From the NCBI GenBank assembly GCA_027186245.1, contig CP114488.1, positions 7,979,501-8,043,500 of the forward strand: a DNA stretch of 64,000 nt. Reading direction: 5' to 3'. This document shows positions 1 through 12,350 of the stretch, piece after piece. How positions within the stretch are numbered: position 1 is the stretch's first letter; each line of letters starts with the position of its first letter. The notes beneath the pieces were generated by a model. It was given only the letters and a program-made list of their open reading frames with translations, searched no databases and was not told where the DNA came from. The translations under genes were made by a program, and so were the position numbers. This DNA comes from Coriaria nepalensis. Lineage: Eukaryota > Streptophyta > Magnoliopsida > Cucurbitales > Coriariaceae.

Positions 1-851
1 CGACTTACTTACTAACCCATTTTCGCTGATTGTTGCGATTCCTAGACATAATTAGAAGAGCCCACAACTATGGACCACCAAAGGATGAAAGGAATAAGAA
101 TAGACTACAAAACTTTGAAAAATAACTCAAAACCACCAAAACTCATCATTTACTAGTTTAAACTCGAAATTCACACTTTCTATTAATTGTCCACGTTACT
201 GACCCGAATCTTTTAGGATCCGGATCACCCGACCCAATTAAAAAAAAAAAAAGCAGTAAAATGAATCGAGCAAATAGCAGGGTTCTCCTCTTCTTCTTCC
301 TCCCATCTCCACTTCACTCCATTGATGCTCATCATCCTCCATTCCAAAAGCGTTCATTTCAAAAACGGAAACAGTAAAAGGAAGCAACAGACATATTCCC
401 TCTTCTTCTTCCAATATCCTCACTCGAAAAGCCTTCATTTCAAGTCTCATGAGAATTGAAATGAAAATAGTATGCTAATAGGAAAAATCTAGCTAAAATC
501 AGTTCACCTTGAAGTAGATTACGTAAAAAATGATCAAGTGAATGAAGAAGATTAGCTATGAGCTCCTTCATTACAATAACGTCAAAACTAACGTCGCCTT
601 GATTCCACAAGATGACTAGGCGCATTATTACAAGAACGTAAAAGAAATATTGAGTTAAAGTAGATGTTTTATTCTTCATCTTCATTCTCATGATATCTAA
701 ATCGAGTGTGTATGTATTGTAAAGCTCTCATATTGTCCAACTTGTGGGTAAAAATATTCCTTGTTCGTTGGTCACTTTGACGAAATATAAAACTACAAAT
801 AAAAAACTGTAAATATTATAAAATAATAATTAATTAAATAATTAAATCAAA

Positions 852-852
852 T

Positions 853-880
<28 letters not shown>
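852..880. repeat. (AT)n microsatellite
   Basis: Uninterrupted run of AT dinucleotides, ending in TATTATATAA. Confidence 0.85.
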
Positions 881-883
<3 letters not shown>

Positions 884-1289
884 AGGTCCTTCGGGATCAT
901 CTTATAATTACAGTTTCTGAATGACTGGTTGAGATGATGAGCTTTAAACTCAATATCTCATGCGTAATAGTTATACCAAATGCAGACATGATTAACACAC
1001 TTAAATTTCAGATGCCAAATATTTACAAATGTACCATCATCTGCTTTCACAGTATCACGACATAACAAACATAAATTGTGGTTTCACATTCAAAATTAGA
1101 TCAAACAAAAAGATAAAATATTTTAAAATTTATAATTACATGACGAAGCTTTTGATATTGGGGATGTACTCATATTTTGAGAAAGAATAATACTCTGCCT
1201 CGGAGCCTATTTGTAGTGAGTGAATAAGAAATCTAATTAATGTTCTTCCTCTTTCCAACACTTTTTCACCGATTTAGCTGGAATCGCCT

Positions 1290-1690
1290 TTTAGCTTACA
1301 TGTGAGTTCTGCTTTTTACAGATGTGAATAAATCTTACTCATGAGTTGGCTATGAATAGCGATTTTGACTTTTTTTTACAGGAAACTATTCACACGTAAG
1401 GGTTGCAGTACTTGATGACATATTAACACGGCAACCACATTTTACCGCCCTGTATTCACATGTGAACAGAGCGACGAAGAGAGCTTTTTAGCTTGAAATC
1501 TTTAGCTCTATCCGAAAATGTTCTACACATTTGAGCATATTTTGATCGCTTTTAAACGTTTGAAGTAGTGAGTGATTATTTTTTACAGGAAACTATTCAC
1601 ATGTAAAGGAGTTGATAATTCACATGGGAAACTATTCACTCGTGAAGGTGTTGATAATTCATTCATGGAGTTGTTAGTCACTTGTGAATA
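1290..1690. repeat. Cluster of diverged repeats built on TTCACATGTGAA
   Basis: A phrase reading TTTTTTACAGGAAACTATT followed by CAC occurs near 1371 and again near 1580. A shorter form, GGGAAACTATTCAC, occurs near 1625. Related words such as ACATGTGAGTT, GATGTGAATAA and CTTGTGAATAAGG are scattered between. At about 1450-1465 the perfect 12-base palindrome TTCACATGTGAA is present. No protein-coding sense was found. The cluster looks like the decayed interior or end of a mobile element. Confidence 0.55.
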
Positions 1691-3309
1691 AGGAGCAGAT
1701 GAAGAATGGTTTTGCACCGAAGGAGTTGATAATAATTATTCAGGAACAATTATTCACTTCTAAACAACCATTTTTTTTAGCTTTGGTGTGTTGCTCTACC
1801 ACGACTTCTACACTGAAGGGATGTGGACGATGGTGCACGGATGTATGTATAGGCGTCGAAAATGATGAAATCTAACCAATTAACTTAGAAGAAGCATGTA
1901 AAAGTTTAGCAACAATGATATTTTTATTTTTAGCCTATATTTTTAGCTTGCGAAGTCTCGATGTTGCTACATATTCATACTATTCATCTTATAGCTCTTG
2001 CATCTTAACATGTAGGTCGGTTTCAGATGAGATTTCCGACGAAGAAATCATTGTTCTTATAATATTTTTAAGATAATAATGATATGAGATAGCAAGAACT
2101 TGAATGATATAATCTTTCTTTCTCACTTATCTACTCTCTAATGAATCATCAATAAAATAATAAAGTGATATATTCTAGTGCACATCAACTTTGAAAATAT
2201 TTACTTCCTTGAATTTTATGAGGTCAAAAAAAAATGATGACATAATTTATCTTTTTGGTTAGATTTGTGAGATTCCATTTACAAGTAAGCAATTCACAAA
2301 AATGGTCGTTTCTCACTTCCTTTACTCTCATTACTATACAAATTCTCTTAAATTATCTACTTTCCGTAAGACATAACATAAATTTAAGTATATTATAAAT
2401 ATATTACTACATAATTAAAATAACCAAAAATCATAAGAGTTTCACATAGATTACTACATAAATTCCTACAACCATAATTAGGTATGAAGCCGAAATGATA
2501 ATACTTGATCTATACCCGGTTTTTTTACTTGGTTGATGACATGGCACATCTTTGATCCGTTGGATTGCAACGGACGGTTGAGATTCAAAAGACCGGCACA
2601 AACAGGCATTCAAGGAACGACATTGAATCTTTGCTCTGATTAATCGTGACTTGGAAGAGTCTATGTACCTTTTTGTCAACCCTAATCATGATTTGAAGAA
2701 AACCCTTGAATACGACCTTGTGTTAAATTAACATAAAGCATACGATAATAATAATAATAATTATTATCATTTTAGACCTTAGGTTATAGTATACATTAAG
2801 TGGACATAAAGTAAAAGAGACGGCTAAAGTTTTTTTTATGTGTGTGGAAGAGTTAAAGGTTGCATAAAGAAGCCATTTGTCACAAGGTGGTGACCTAGAA
2901 ACTTTTTTTTATTATTTTTTTTTATTTTTTTTTCAGGAATAGAGTTATTATAAGGGGAGACATTTTTGCAAGTATATAGTATATGATGATACGATAAATT
3001 TTATTATAATTATTTTTATAAATTATTTTATATAATGAATGATGATATTTATGAATATAATTAAATTTAATATGTATATAACATTTTTTTTATAATATGA
3101 GTATTTAGGTGATTCTATATATAACCTATAATAATTTTATTCAAATCCTTTAATATTTTGTATTATTATGATTTAGACCCTTTTTTAAAGGGGAAAAAAA
3201 ATCATTTTAGTCCTAATACCTTCAAAATTTTAAACAATTAATTACAAAATATTTAAAAAAAAAAAAAAACAAAGAAAAATCAATAGGGTTAATTGGAAAT
3301 TTTCAAAGT

Positions 3310-3346
3310 CTATCATATCTGTTACATGCAACAGATTATATGATAG
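3310..3346. repeat. Short imperfect hairpin
   Basis: CTATCATAT and ATATGATAG form the outer stem and CTGTT and AACAG the inner stem, around a loop of about six bases, with a small bulge. Function unknown. It is too short and isolated to call a microRNA precursor. Confidence 0.5.
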
Positions 3347-3605
3347 CAGACCGAGACTAGCCTGTTTGCTTAAAATCCCCTAAAATTAACTCTTGGACAA
3401 GCAAAGCATGAAAAAGAGGAGGGCCAAAGGGAATCAATCATATGTGCAAGAAGGTGGCTAGAGTGACTAAGCTGCTTCCTCCCTCTGCTTTACTTCACGT
3501 TCCCTTTCTTTAAATTAAATTCGGTACAGAAAGATTTATACCCTTTCCTTGGTGAAAATTGATCTTCCAATCAGCTTCAAGACTCACCATTTTGGTTAAA
3601 AGGTT

Positions 3606-3643
3606 AAAAAATAAAAAATAAAAAATAAAAAAATAAAAAAAAA

Positions 3644-3675
<32 letters not shown>

Positions 3676-3688
3676 AATAAAAAAGAAA
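3606..3688. repeat. A-rich AAAAAAT-type low-complexity repeat
   Basis: Repeated units of five to eight A residues separated by single T residues, typical of an expanded poly(A)-like tract. Confidence 0.85.
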
Positions 3689-4191
3689 AGAGGTAAATTA
3701 TCTAAGTTATAATTCTGGTCAATACGATCATACATAGTTTAAATTATAACCATTAATTCAAAGGCCTGCACAAATATCAAATTCGATCCTTAAATTTTTA
3801 TTATTTTATTATTATTATTATTATTTTTTAAGTCTTATATGTCGGTCATGATCTTTGTCCCCGTAAAGTTCCAGGAGACAACCTTTCTTTCTTTGGCCTA
3901 AAGAAGTATAAATAAAAATTAAATAAAATTTTAAAGAGAAATTTCTTTACATGTTATTTATTTATTTATTTATTTCATTTATTTTTTATTTTTTTATTTA
4001 CATTATGTGACATCATTCATTATCAATCTAATTGATTTTCCTTGGAGCATTTTATCCTATTTCTAAAGTAAAATGCTTCAATTTTTCATATTATTCTTTA
4101 TATTTTTACTATAATGTATTAATAATGAATCTTAATTATAATCAATATGAATATGTTCGATACTTTTTTCTGTTAAGTGCTGATATGATTT

Positions 4192-4226
4192 AATCATAAT
4201 CATAATCATAATCATAATCATAATTA
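4192..4226. repeat. (AATCAT)n microsatellite
   Basis: About five to six consecutive AATCAT hexamers, roughly 180 bases upstream of the NF-YB start codon. Confidence 0.85.
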
Positions 4227-4408
4227 CTTTTTTCTTTTTTCCTTTTCTTTTATTAAGTCCACGTCAAACCGTCTCTCCATTCATTTATTTATTTAGACTC
4301 TCACTTCCCTTGATCAGTTGTGTAGCTTTAAAAACCAAGCAATTACAAAACTTAATCACATCACCACCACATTGATTTCCTCTTACAAGTTAACATCGTC
4401 GATCCCCA

Positions 4409-5089
4409 ATGAGTGGAAAAAGAACCCAAACAATCGGCAGCCCCGTCGGAAGCCCATCTTGCGGTAACATCTCGGACAGCTCCTCCAAAGAGCAAGACAG
4501 GTTCCTCCCGATAGCCAATGTGGGCCGCATCATGAAAAAATCCCTCCCGGGAAACGCTAAGATCTCGAAAGAAGCCAAAGAAACCGTCCAAGAATGTGTT
4601 TCCGAGTTCATCAGCTTCATAACGGGCGAGGCTTCCGATAAGTGTCAACGAGAGAAGAGGAAGACAATCAACGGGGACGATCTCTTGTGGGCCATGACTA
4701 CTCTAGGGTTTGAGAATTATGTGGGACCCTTGAAGGTTTATCTTAGTAAGTATAGAGAGACTGAGGAGGAGAAGCATTCTCTAGCTAGAATACAAGATCA
4801 AGACCCTAATCACCCTGATGAAGATCACTCGCCTGCAGCCAAAACGCCTAAGATAAATAACAATGATCCGATTGGTCAAAATGTGGATTTCCAGAATTTT
4901 AATGGCGGGATTTATTCGCTTGGGACACAAGTTAGTTCTAATAATTCTGTTGGAAGGGTGATTGGCTATGGAGAAAACTTGATGGCAAGGGCTTTTAATA
5001 TCAATGGCGTGCATGAAAACATGGGTGATGGAAATGGTAGTAGAGCTCCTGCCATGGCAGCTCACCTTCATCACGGATCTGGGTGGTAA
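4409..5089 (+). CDS. NF-YB subunit of the nuclear factor Y (CCAAT-binding) complex, non-LEC1 type
   Basis: This is an intact single-exon gene for 226 residues. The histone-fold core of the NF-YB/HAP3 family runs from about residue 29 to 117. It contains the DNA-contact segment [14 protein letters not shown] (31-44), the NF-YC and NF-YA interaction region with [19 protein letters not shown] (61-79), and [20 protein letters not shown] (82-101). NF-YB dimerises with NF-YC in the cytoplasm or nucleus, then recruits NF-YA or other factors to CCAAT promoters. Lys54, in KISK, is the residue seen in ordinary NF-YB proteins; LEC1-type proteins have Asp there. The core is closest to NF-YB2/3-like proteins, but two usually acidic positions in the FEDYVEPLK motif read Asn and Gly here. 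The Asn/Gly-rich C-terminus (120-226) is unlike any family member I can recall. The first Met is the obvious start, just before a short Ser-rich leader. Confidence 0.95.
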   Translation: MSGKRTQTIGSPVGSPSCGNISDSSSKEQDRFLPIANVGRIMKKSLPGNAKISKEAKETVQECVSEFISFITGEASDKCQREKRKTINGDDLLWAMTTLGFENYVGPLKVYLSKYRETEEEKHSLARIQDQDPNHPDEDHSPAAKTPKINNNDPIGQNVDFQNFNGGIYSLGTQVSSNNSVGRVIGYGENLMARAFNINGVHENMGDGNGSRAPAMAAHLHHGSGW

Positions 5090-5924
5090 TTATTTCTTTG
5101 ATTGCTATTTAAAAAATTAACACACAAATTAATGATCATACAATTATGAGCAGGGAGATCAGCCTGATATTTTAGGTTTTTACATTTTTTTTTATAAATG
5201 TACTAGTTTATAAGAGTGATGATGAGTCATACCCATTTTCTATCTTAATTACTATAAATTAGTTTATTTTTTCGCAAGTGGGACCGACTTCTAGCTAGCT
5301 ATTGGATCGATATGCCTATCCAGTGCTTTTTCTTATCCCACATGTAGTGTTCGGGTCAGAACCATTCCGTTGCCCTTTTTTGTGATTCCTTGTTTTGTGG
5401 AAGAGAGGAAGACATATTTAGAGGTGTGGAATTGGTTTGATAGCCACGTCATTCATCGTGCTCATGAATATCAGACAAGAGGAATAAGTTGGAGAACTAA
5501 CATATGGTGGATCATGTCTTTACTTATTATGAATGTTTTTCATATGCATTCAATTTTCTCATTGTTAATATGTTACGTCTCAAATCTTTTTCATTATGAA
5601 AATTGAAACAATTTGGGTAAACTCACCATTATAAACTTATATAGCGTCTAAGATAGTACGAAGAAAGTGTTGGATGGATCGATGGATCGACTATATGCAA
5701 TTATGTCATATTTTGAGATAATATATATATATCCTACGAAGCACGGGTTCTAGTTCGGTATCCGATATAAGTTTACATATGATATGTACATAAATTTTTT
5801 AAACCAAGACCACTGTAGGGAAACATTTATAATAGTCAAGGCCAATAAAAAAATCTTTATTCTTTTTTATTATAAGAAAATTTAAATTGAAAAAAAAAAT
5901 TGCGTATGAACTAAGTATCAGAGA

Positions 5925-5976
5925 AGCTGAAATACTCAATATGCACCACCAGCTGAAATACTCAATATGCACCACC
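5925..5976. repeat. Perfect 26-bp tandem duplication
   Basis: Units 5925-5950 and 5951-5976 are identical. Each begins AGCTGAAATACTCAATATGC and continues ACCACC. The absence of any mismatch suggests a recent slippage or repair event. Confidence 0.9.
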
Positions 5977-6329
5977 AGTGTAGGGATATGTAAAATTCCC
6001 ATATCGATATGAATCACTGTATCAGACTATAATATTAAAATTGATTTAGATATTGATAAGATATTATTATGAGTATCGATCGATCTTAATTTTGCTATTA
6101 AAATATCAAGAATATGATCAGAAATATGACCAATTTTAAAATCGGTCGTAATTTTAATTAATATTTAAAAAAAAATATATATAAGCCATGTTAAAAACTA
6201 ATCAAATGAAACATTTTAATATCCACTTGAAGTATACACTCCCAATAGTGATCATAAATGCCATGTTAGCATTTATGATGATGGAGTGTTTAACTTACCA
6301 CCATTTACAACTCCTCCTACTCAAATACA

Positions 6330-6534
6330 TATGATATATCTGATGAAGATCTAGGATCGGCGGCCAACATCCTGGAGAGAGCGATGTTCATGGACCAGGT
6401 GAGTAGGGATGCAGTTCTGGGGACCGCTCGTCGGGCATACCACACCGGCCCAACGACACAACGTATTCAAATAATACCAGAAATCAAAACGTACCATTTT
6501 ACGGTAACTCAAATAGACTACATCTAATGATATA
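6330..6534 (+). other. GC-richer island with an exon-like open frame, unrecognised
   Basis: A plus-strand frame without an upstream Met stays open for roughly 65 codons. It includes the segment LGSAANILERAMFMDQ, and right after it the DNA reads CAG followed by GTGAGT, a perfect plant splice-donor consensus (near 6398-6406). Base composition differs sharply from the flanks. I do not recognise the peptide. It could be a captured gene fragment, a lost exon, or chance. Confidence 0.3.
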
Positions 6535-7742
6535 TATATATATATATGAAAGGGACCAAAAGGTCCATAGAAATGCCGGTTGATCTGTGAAAGTGGAACT
6601 GCCGTTACATATATTGGACCTCACAAAATGGATGCGTTTGATCACGGATTTGGTCTTCGATCCAAATCTTGACCGAGCGAGGAGTATGGACTCTACACGA
6701 ACTAACCCTACCAATCCACGTGCACTCATAGAGAGCTGCCCCAATTATTTATAATCTTTTGCGGGCCCCCCTTAATGTGCTGCCACGCAACTTTTAATAT
6801 TTTTCTATTTTTCTATTTTTATTTTTCCATTATTTCAAATTCAGTTATGAATATATAAAAATTGTTGTTTCGACACTATTTATCTTTATTTATATATATT
6901 TTTTAATTATTAATTTTAAATATATAATTTCTCTTATCATATTTGAAATTGGTTGTTAGTATAGAATTTTATTTCATATACTATTTTCCTTGTTGGCTTA
7001 TTGTCTTAAAAAGGAAAAATCATAACATAAAAGTAGACTGTCCAATAAAAATATAATTAAAATAATTAAAATTACCTCTTAAACACAATATCTAATTAAA
7101 CTTCCATTTCCAAATATTATTTTTTAATTATAATAATATAATTATTAGTATTTAAATAATTTATTTATAATTTTATATAAATTTTTATTATTAAGTTATT
7201 AATAATATTTTTAAATTATACATATTTTAAAAATTAAAAATTTAAATTTAAATTATTATATAAATTAAATAATTAATAATTAATTAAATAAATAAAATAA
7301 AATTTGGATTAGAATCTCATAAGAAACGGAGACAATACCCACCTAATCCTATTCCCCAAAGAAAAACTACCCCCCCACCATCAACATCGTCTCTATAGTC
7401 TCTCCTAATAATGTCAAAATGGGCGGAGATAAAGCATCGAATAAAACATCATTTCTTTTTGTTAAAATATAAAATAGTAAATAAATAAAAAAAACATATA
7501 AAATAAAATAAAATAATAAATAAATAATAAAAAGAGAAAAGAAAATGTTGTCATCATAGACTAAGTTGTCTAATTTTACTCTTATCTCTCCTCGTCCTAG
7601 AGATTTGCACAGAAAAACACAAACCCAAAAGGTCAGTGAGATAGGAAGAAAGAAACGCTCCTAGACTGAACAGAGGAGGGAGGAAGAGGGAGAGGAAGTT
7701 GACAAGGAGATAAGACTCCTTCTCATCGGGAAAAAGGAAGCT

Positions 7743-9436
7743 ATGTTGGGAGGAGGTGGAGGTGGCGGGTCGTCAGGGCGGATGCCGACATGGAAGGAGA
7801 GGGAGAACAATAAGAAGAGGGAAAGGAGGAGGAGAGCCATTGCTGCCAAGATTTACTCTGGTCTTAGAGGTCAGGGAAGCTACAAGCTTCCTAAACACTG
7901 CGACAATAACGAGGTCTTGAAGGCTCTCTGTTCTGAAGCTGGTTGGATCGTCGAAGACGATGGCACGACCTACCGCAAGGTTTTGATCTTTCTCTGCATG
8001 TTATCCTTCTTTCTGATTTCTAAATTAGGAATTTTCTTTTCTCAGATCCATGGTTTCATTCGATTTAGTGGGTGTTTTCGACGTGTGTTCTGCTTCCTAT
8101 ATTTCAATTCGATTTGTTTGTTTGTTTGTTTCTGAGTAGATCTAGATTCAGGAAAATTAGGGCTCAGACCTTTCCAGGTTAAGTTTTTAGTTTTTTAGAT
8201 CTCCTGTTTGATTATCTGATAGAAATGCTTGGTCAATGTGATGAATTCTTTTTGTTAGTTCATCTAATCTGGTTATTTCTTGAGTAGCAAGCTCAGTAAT
8301 TTGTCTAACTATATGCCAAGTTTTGAATCTTCCATAGACCGAAAACTCAAGTTGAAATTTATCTATGTTAGCAAAAAATTTCCTGCTTTTATTCTTGCTC
8401 TATGAAATTTATGTGAAGAAGTGGTATAATCTTGCACTTTCCCTATTAGAAAGTGATTAGCGATGTGATCGAATTACTGGATGGTGATAGATTAGTTGGA
8501 AATTGTAGACCTTGGTTGTGATAATCCATTACCGCTACTAAACAATGTATGCTCAAATAGTTGGGGAGAAAAAATGTTTCGGAAAAACCATATATATGTA
8601 TATGCTTCTTTGTTGTTACCTGTTCTTTGTTCATTAATCTTGTTAATTTTACATCCTCTGATAGAGGTCTCACCCTTTTCTGATCTTTAACATTCATGCT
8701 TTAGGGATTCAAGCCATCTGCAGGCGATGTAGCGTGCCCGTCCATAAACATGAGCTCCTGTTCCTCCCTTCAACCAAGCCCACAATCATCATCCTTCCCA
8801 AGCCCCATTCCATCCTACCATGTCAGCCCATCTTCCTCCCCCTTCCACAGTCCAACCCATTTCGAAAACCCCTCCTCATACCTCCTCCCATTTCTCCGCA
8901 ACATAGCCTCCATACCCAATAACCTCCCTCCTCTTAGAATATCAAATAGTGCACCTGTAACCCCTCCACTCTCTTCTCCCACCTCTAGAGGCTCAAAACG
9001 GAAGTCAGACTGGGACTCTCTAACCAACGGGTCCTTAACATCTTTCCGCCACCCCCTTTTTGCTGCATCAGCTCCTTCTAGCCCAACCAGACGGGCCCAC
9101 CTCACCCCAGCCACGATCCCGGAATGTGATGAGTCTGATGCATCCACCGTGGACTCAGGTCGGTGGGTCAGCTTCCAGATGGTGGCGTCTGCAGGGGGGG
9201 CTGCACCGCCTTCGCCGACGTTTAATCTAATGAAACCGGTGAGTCATCAGGGTTTACACCAGGATGGGGTTGACCATGGTAGGGTTGGGCAGGGGATGAC
9301 CGGAATGGGTGAGAGGGTACATGGGTCAGAGTTTGAGTTTGAGAGTGGAACAGTTAAGCCATGGGAAGGGGAGAGAATTCATGAGGTTGGCGTGGATGAA
9401 TTGGAGCTAACTCTTGGAAGTGGGAAGACTCATTAG
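7743..9436 (+). CDS. BEH2: BES1/BZR1-family brassinosteroid transcription factor, BEH2 type
   Basis: Two exons, 7743-7979 and 8705-9436, encode 322 residues. The intron (7980-8704) starts GTTTTG, ends TTAG and is in phase 0. It interrupts the reading after TTYRK, where this family conventionally has its intron. The atypical bHLH DNA-binding domain occupies about residues 14-79 ([20 protein letters not shown], then [24 protein letters not shown]). Next come Ser/Thr-rich repeats typical of GSK3/BIN2 phosphorylation, the 14-3-3 site context [11 protein letters not shown], and the PEST motif [19 protein letters not shown] that controls stability in BZR1. A conserved [10 protein letters not shown] segment precedes the C-terminal EAR repressor motif LELTLG. 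Such proteins bind E-box or BRRE promoters in the nucleus when brassinosteroid signalling relieves BIN2 inhibition. The sequence agrees best with BEH2 (RGSKRK and [12 protein letters not shown] are features of that member). It appears intact. Confidence 0.95.
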
Positions 9437-10513
9437 AAGGGAATGAGAATGTTCTATTTTGTTTCCTTGATATGTACAGTTTTCTTTCTGTTCGAGTTAT
9501 ACCTAGAATGTGAGTTATTTTGTGGTTGGTCATAGAAGGGTAAAAGGTTTAGGACAACCCGGCTCCAAAGGACGACAAAAATCTCCATCTTCGAATGCTG
9601 GGAAAGGGCAGCTTCTGAACTCGGAGAGTGGGAGGTTTTCATTTGATTATTCATCTTCCCCTAGATTGTTTTTTATTTTTATTTTTTTCTTTTTCGACGA
9701 TAAGGTTAATTTAACTGTCCAGAAATTGTCATTTTTTATTTTTCTTGTTTAGCGTATGGAATTTACGTTCACTCTTTGAAGCCCAGGAGGGAAGGAACTA
9801 AACTCATTTTATGTAATTTAATTACAATACATGTATTTTCTTCTTGTCCGTTGTCAAGGGGGGGAAATATGAAGTGTTGATCGGCTTTATTAGATGTGTT
9901 TGGCTTGTCAATATAGTTTTGTGTTTCATCATGGGTTTCGTATGGATTTGATCTCATCTTTATGCTATAAGAAACTCAAATGTATATAGATGATGATTTT
10001 TTTGTGTCCGTTTAGTTACACATCAAATAAAAAAGAATGAGAATATGAATGATCATTTTTTTCATAAATTATACAAATATCATAAATGATACCTATTTAA
10101 ATAAAAATATAAATAAAAAATTATTCTTATTTTATTTTATTCCCACAAAAAATTCAAACCCGACATACCCATAGTTCCTATTAGTTGATGACTAAAGGGC
10201 GTTTAGCTATCTTGATCAGTGGCTAAAAATTCAGAGTTTTGACATACTGGACATCTTGTAAGATTTTTTGAAAGGATACTTATGACTATGAAACCCACGA
10301 CAAATCACATTATCATTCATCACTCATTTGCAAAATGCAATTATAAATGTGGTAGGTATAGACGTAGAGTAGTGGAACTACACTATTGGCTTCACGATTC
10401 CAAGTGTTATGAAGTTCTTATTAGCTTTGGTAAAAGAACATTAATAGAAAAAGTTGATCTTCATTCATTCTTGAATCTTTACCTTACATATTTTTAGATA
10501 CTTTATGTCGTAT

Positions 10514-10566
10514 GACTCACTCACTCACTCTCCCCCCCTCTCTCTCTCTCTCTCACTCACTCACTT
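10514..10566. repeat. Compound (CACT)n/(CT)n microsatellite
   Basis: CACT repeats flank a C tract followed by about eight CT dinucleotides, then CACT repeats again. Confidence 0.85.
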
Positions 10567-11218
10567 CGTACAATGTGAATGATTCTCACTCTAAGAAAAA
10601 AGTGAATATTTATATAGGCAAACAAAAGATGGTAGAAGAGTGAAAACTGACTTCAATTTAATGAAGCTAATGTTATCATCATAAACTGACTTCAATTCAA
10701 TTAGATTTATATCCTTAAACTTATAAGAATTAGAGATAACTTTTTGTAACTTTCATAAACTAGACTAGACCTAAGTCTTTATTGATCAACATTTTTTTTT
10801 GCATTGACCATTAGTAGGTATGTCATATGAGCAAATGTGATTAAATAATACATTAAAATTTTTCTTGTAATTTTTCTTAATCATTTTATCTAAATTTTTA
10901 TTGTTTCTTCTCCTAAATTTTTATTCATTATTATTATCACTCATATTTTACCTTCATCTTCATCTTCATATCATCTTTAAGACTAAATTAATTAATTAAA
11001 AAGAAAAACAAGAAGAAGAAGGGATTGGATATCCAGCCGGATCAAACTAGTCGGGTAGATGATAGATCTAATTACAACACCCAAAACCAGACAGAATATT
11101 AGATTGGTCGGATCCGAACGGATACAACTATAGAATAATCTTATTAATGACAAAATGAAAGATAAGAGTCTCGCTTTTAATATAGACTCGGAAATATTCA
11201 TGTTTTGATATGCTATAT

Positions 11219-11240
11219 CCCCCCCCCCCCCCCCCCCCCC
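11219..11240. repeat. Poly(C) tract of 22 bases
   Basis: Twenty-two consecutive C residues in otherwise AT-rich DNA. G/C homopolymers of this length are uncommon in plant DNA and are prone to sequencing-length error. Confidence 0.9.
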
Positions 11241-12350
11241 AATATTTCAACACAACATGTCAAGTTACATGACAAATTTGATAAGTTGACATAGTAAGTT
11301 TAAAGGCCGCTTCAGTTAAGTTAAAAGCCTTGCTTCTTAAGAACTCATAACACAAGGTCATTAAAGAACTAGTAACCATTCTGAATACTTGAAGAAAAGA
11401 AGTTTTATGTGTGAGATACGTTTAATTTCTCATATATGATCTATGATTCAAATTTTAGTCTTATCATTAATTCTTTAGTCTGCTATCTCTAAATGATGAA
11501 GATTCAAGTTCCGAAGATATTTTCTTCTATGTCCCAATTTTACTAGATTATCACACATAAATATTTATAAATTACTTAAAATGTTTTGTTTTATCTCAAA
11601 AAGAGTTTAGTGAAAAAGCAATAGTTAGAGATGCAACTGAGAAGTGAAATTGTTTCATTTTATCTATTTCTTCAGATTTGAAACTTATAAATAGTTACTA
11701 ATATGATGTCAAACAGTTAGAGAAAATTTTTATGGAGCAATTAGAAAAGAAGCAAAGTAAGGGAATTTACGGAAATGGGCAATATCTTCTTGCTCGAATC
11801 GAATTGAGCGCATGAGAATTTTCCGAAAGCGTTTTTCAATTTTCTACATTTTTGTTGAGTGACATTGTGTGGCATGACATCAAATTTTCAAGGTCAAATT
11901 CTATCATTGGGGTATCCGTTTTTGCATTTTTTTTTTTTTTTTTTTTTTCAAACTTTTAAGGACACTTTCATAATTTCTTTAATTTTGGAAATTAGGTTAT
12001 GTTTTGTTCCGTACCAGTAGAAACTTTATAGCTATTTTTCAGAATTTCCTTTTTTTGTTTTCCTGATAGAATTGAGTGATGATTCTTCATGTTCATTCGA
12101 AAGTTTGTGTGTTACGAACATGACCGTTTATTTTCTTTCAAAGTTTCCGTTATGTGTCAAAACCCCACGAGTGGAAAATACTTTGTTTTTATTACATAAC
12201 ATCCCAAGTAAATTACGTTTTATTTGAAAGAACACATCAATTATACTTATGATTAAAACATATCCCAAGACAACAATGAATGTTTATCTTTTGATGAATA
12301 ACAAATTAAGGAATAAGAAACAATGACATTGTAAAAGGAGACATTTCTTG

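Larger units (their letters stand above)
1..4330. other. AT-rich intergenic region, no recognised gene
   Basis: No open frame here has a recognisable domain; the frames present are short and low in complexity. The stretch holds an (AT)n run near 852-880, a cluster of TTCACATGTGAA-like motifs at about 1290-1690, a hairpin at 3310-3346, an A-rich AAAAAAT-type repeat at 3606-3688 and an AATCAT repeat at 4192-4226. The last few hundred bases are the presumed promoter of the NF-YB gene that follows, but I see no strong TATA box there. Confidence 0.6.
5090..7600. other. Intergenic region between NF-YB and BEH2
   Basis: Mostly AT-rich DNA without a recognised gene. It contains a perfect 26-bp tandem duplication (5925-5976), a GC-richer island at about 6330-6535 with an open frame, an (AT)n run at 6530-6547 and very AT-rich DNA at 6780-7300. 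The last 150 bases are the likely 5' leader of BEH2. Confidence 0.6.
9437..12350. other. BEH2 3' flank and intergenic region
   Basis: The first 300 bases or so are the probable 3' UTR of BEH2. Beyond them is AT-rich DNA with a CACT/CT microsatellite (10514-10566), an unbroken 22-base C tract (11219-11240) and a long T tract near 11930-11948. No frame has a recognisable domain. The 3' UTR of the convergent quinone reductase gene lies at the right edge. Confidence 0.6.

Noticed and set aside
2505..2680. Minus-strand frame of 82 codons in a slightly more complex stretch with the hairpin CCGTTG-GATTG-CAACGG
   Set aside because: No domain, and a six-base stem is expected by chance at this scale.
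8815..9147. 110-codon minus-strand frame inside BEH2 exon 2
   Set aside because: No family resemblance; it overlaps well-conserved BEH2 coding sequence.
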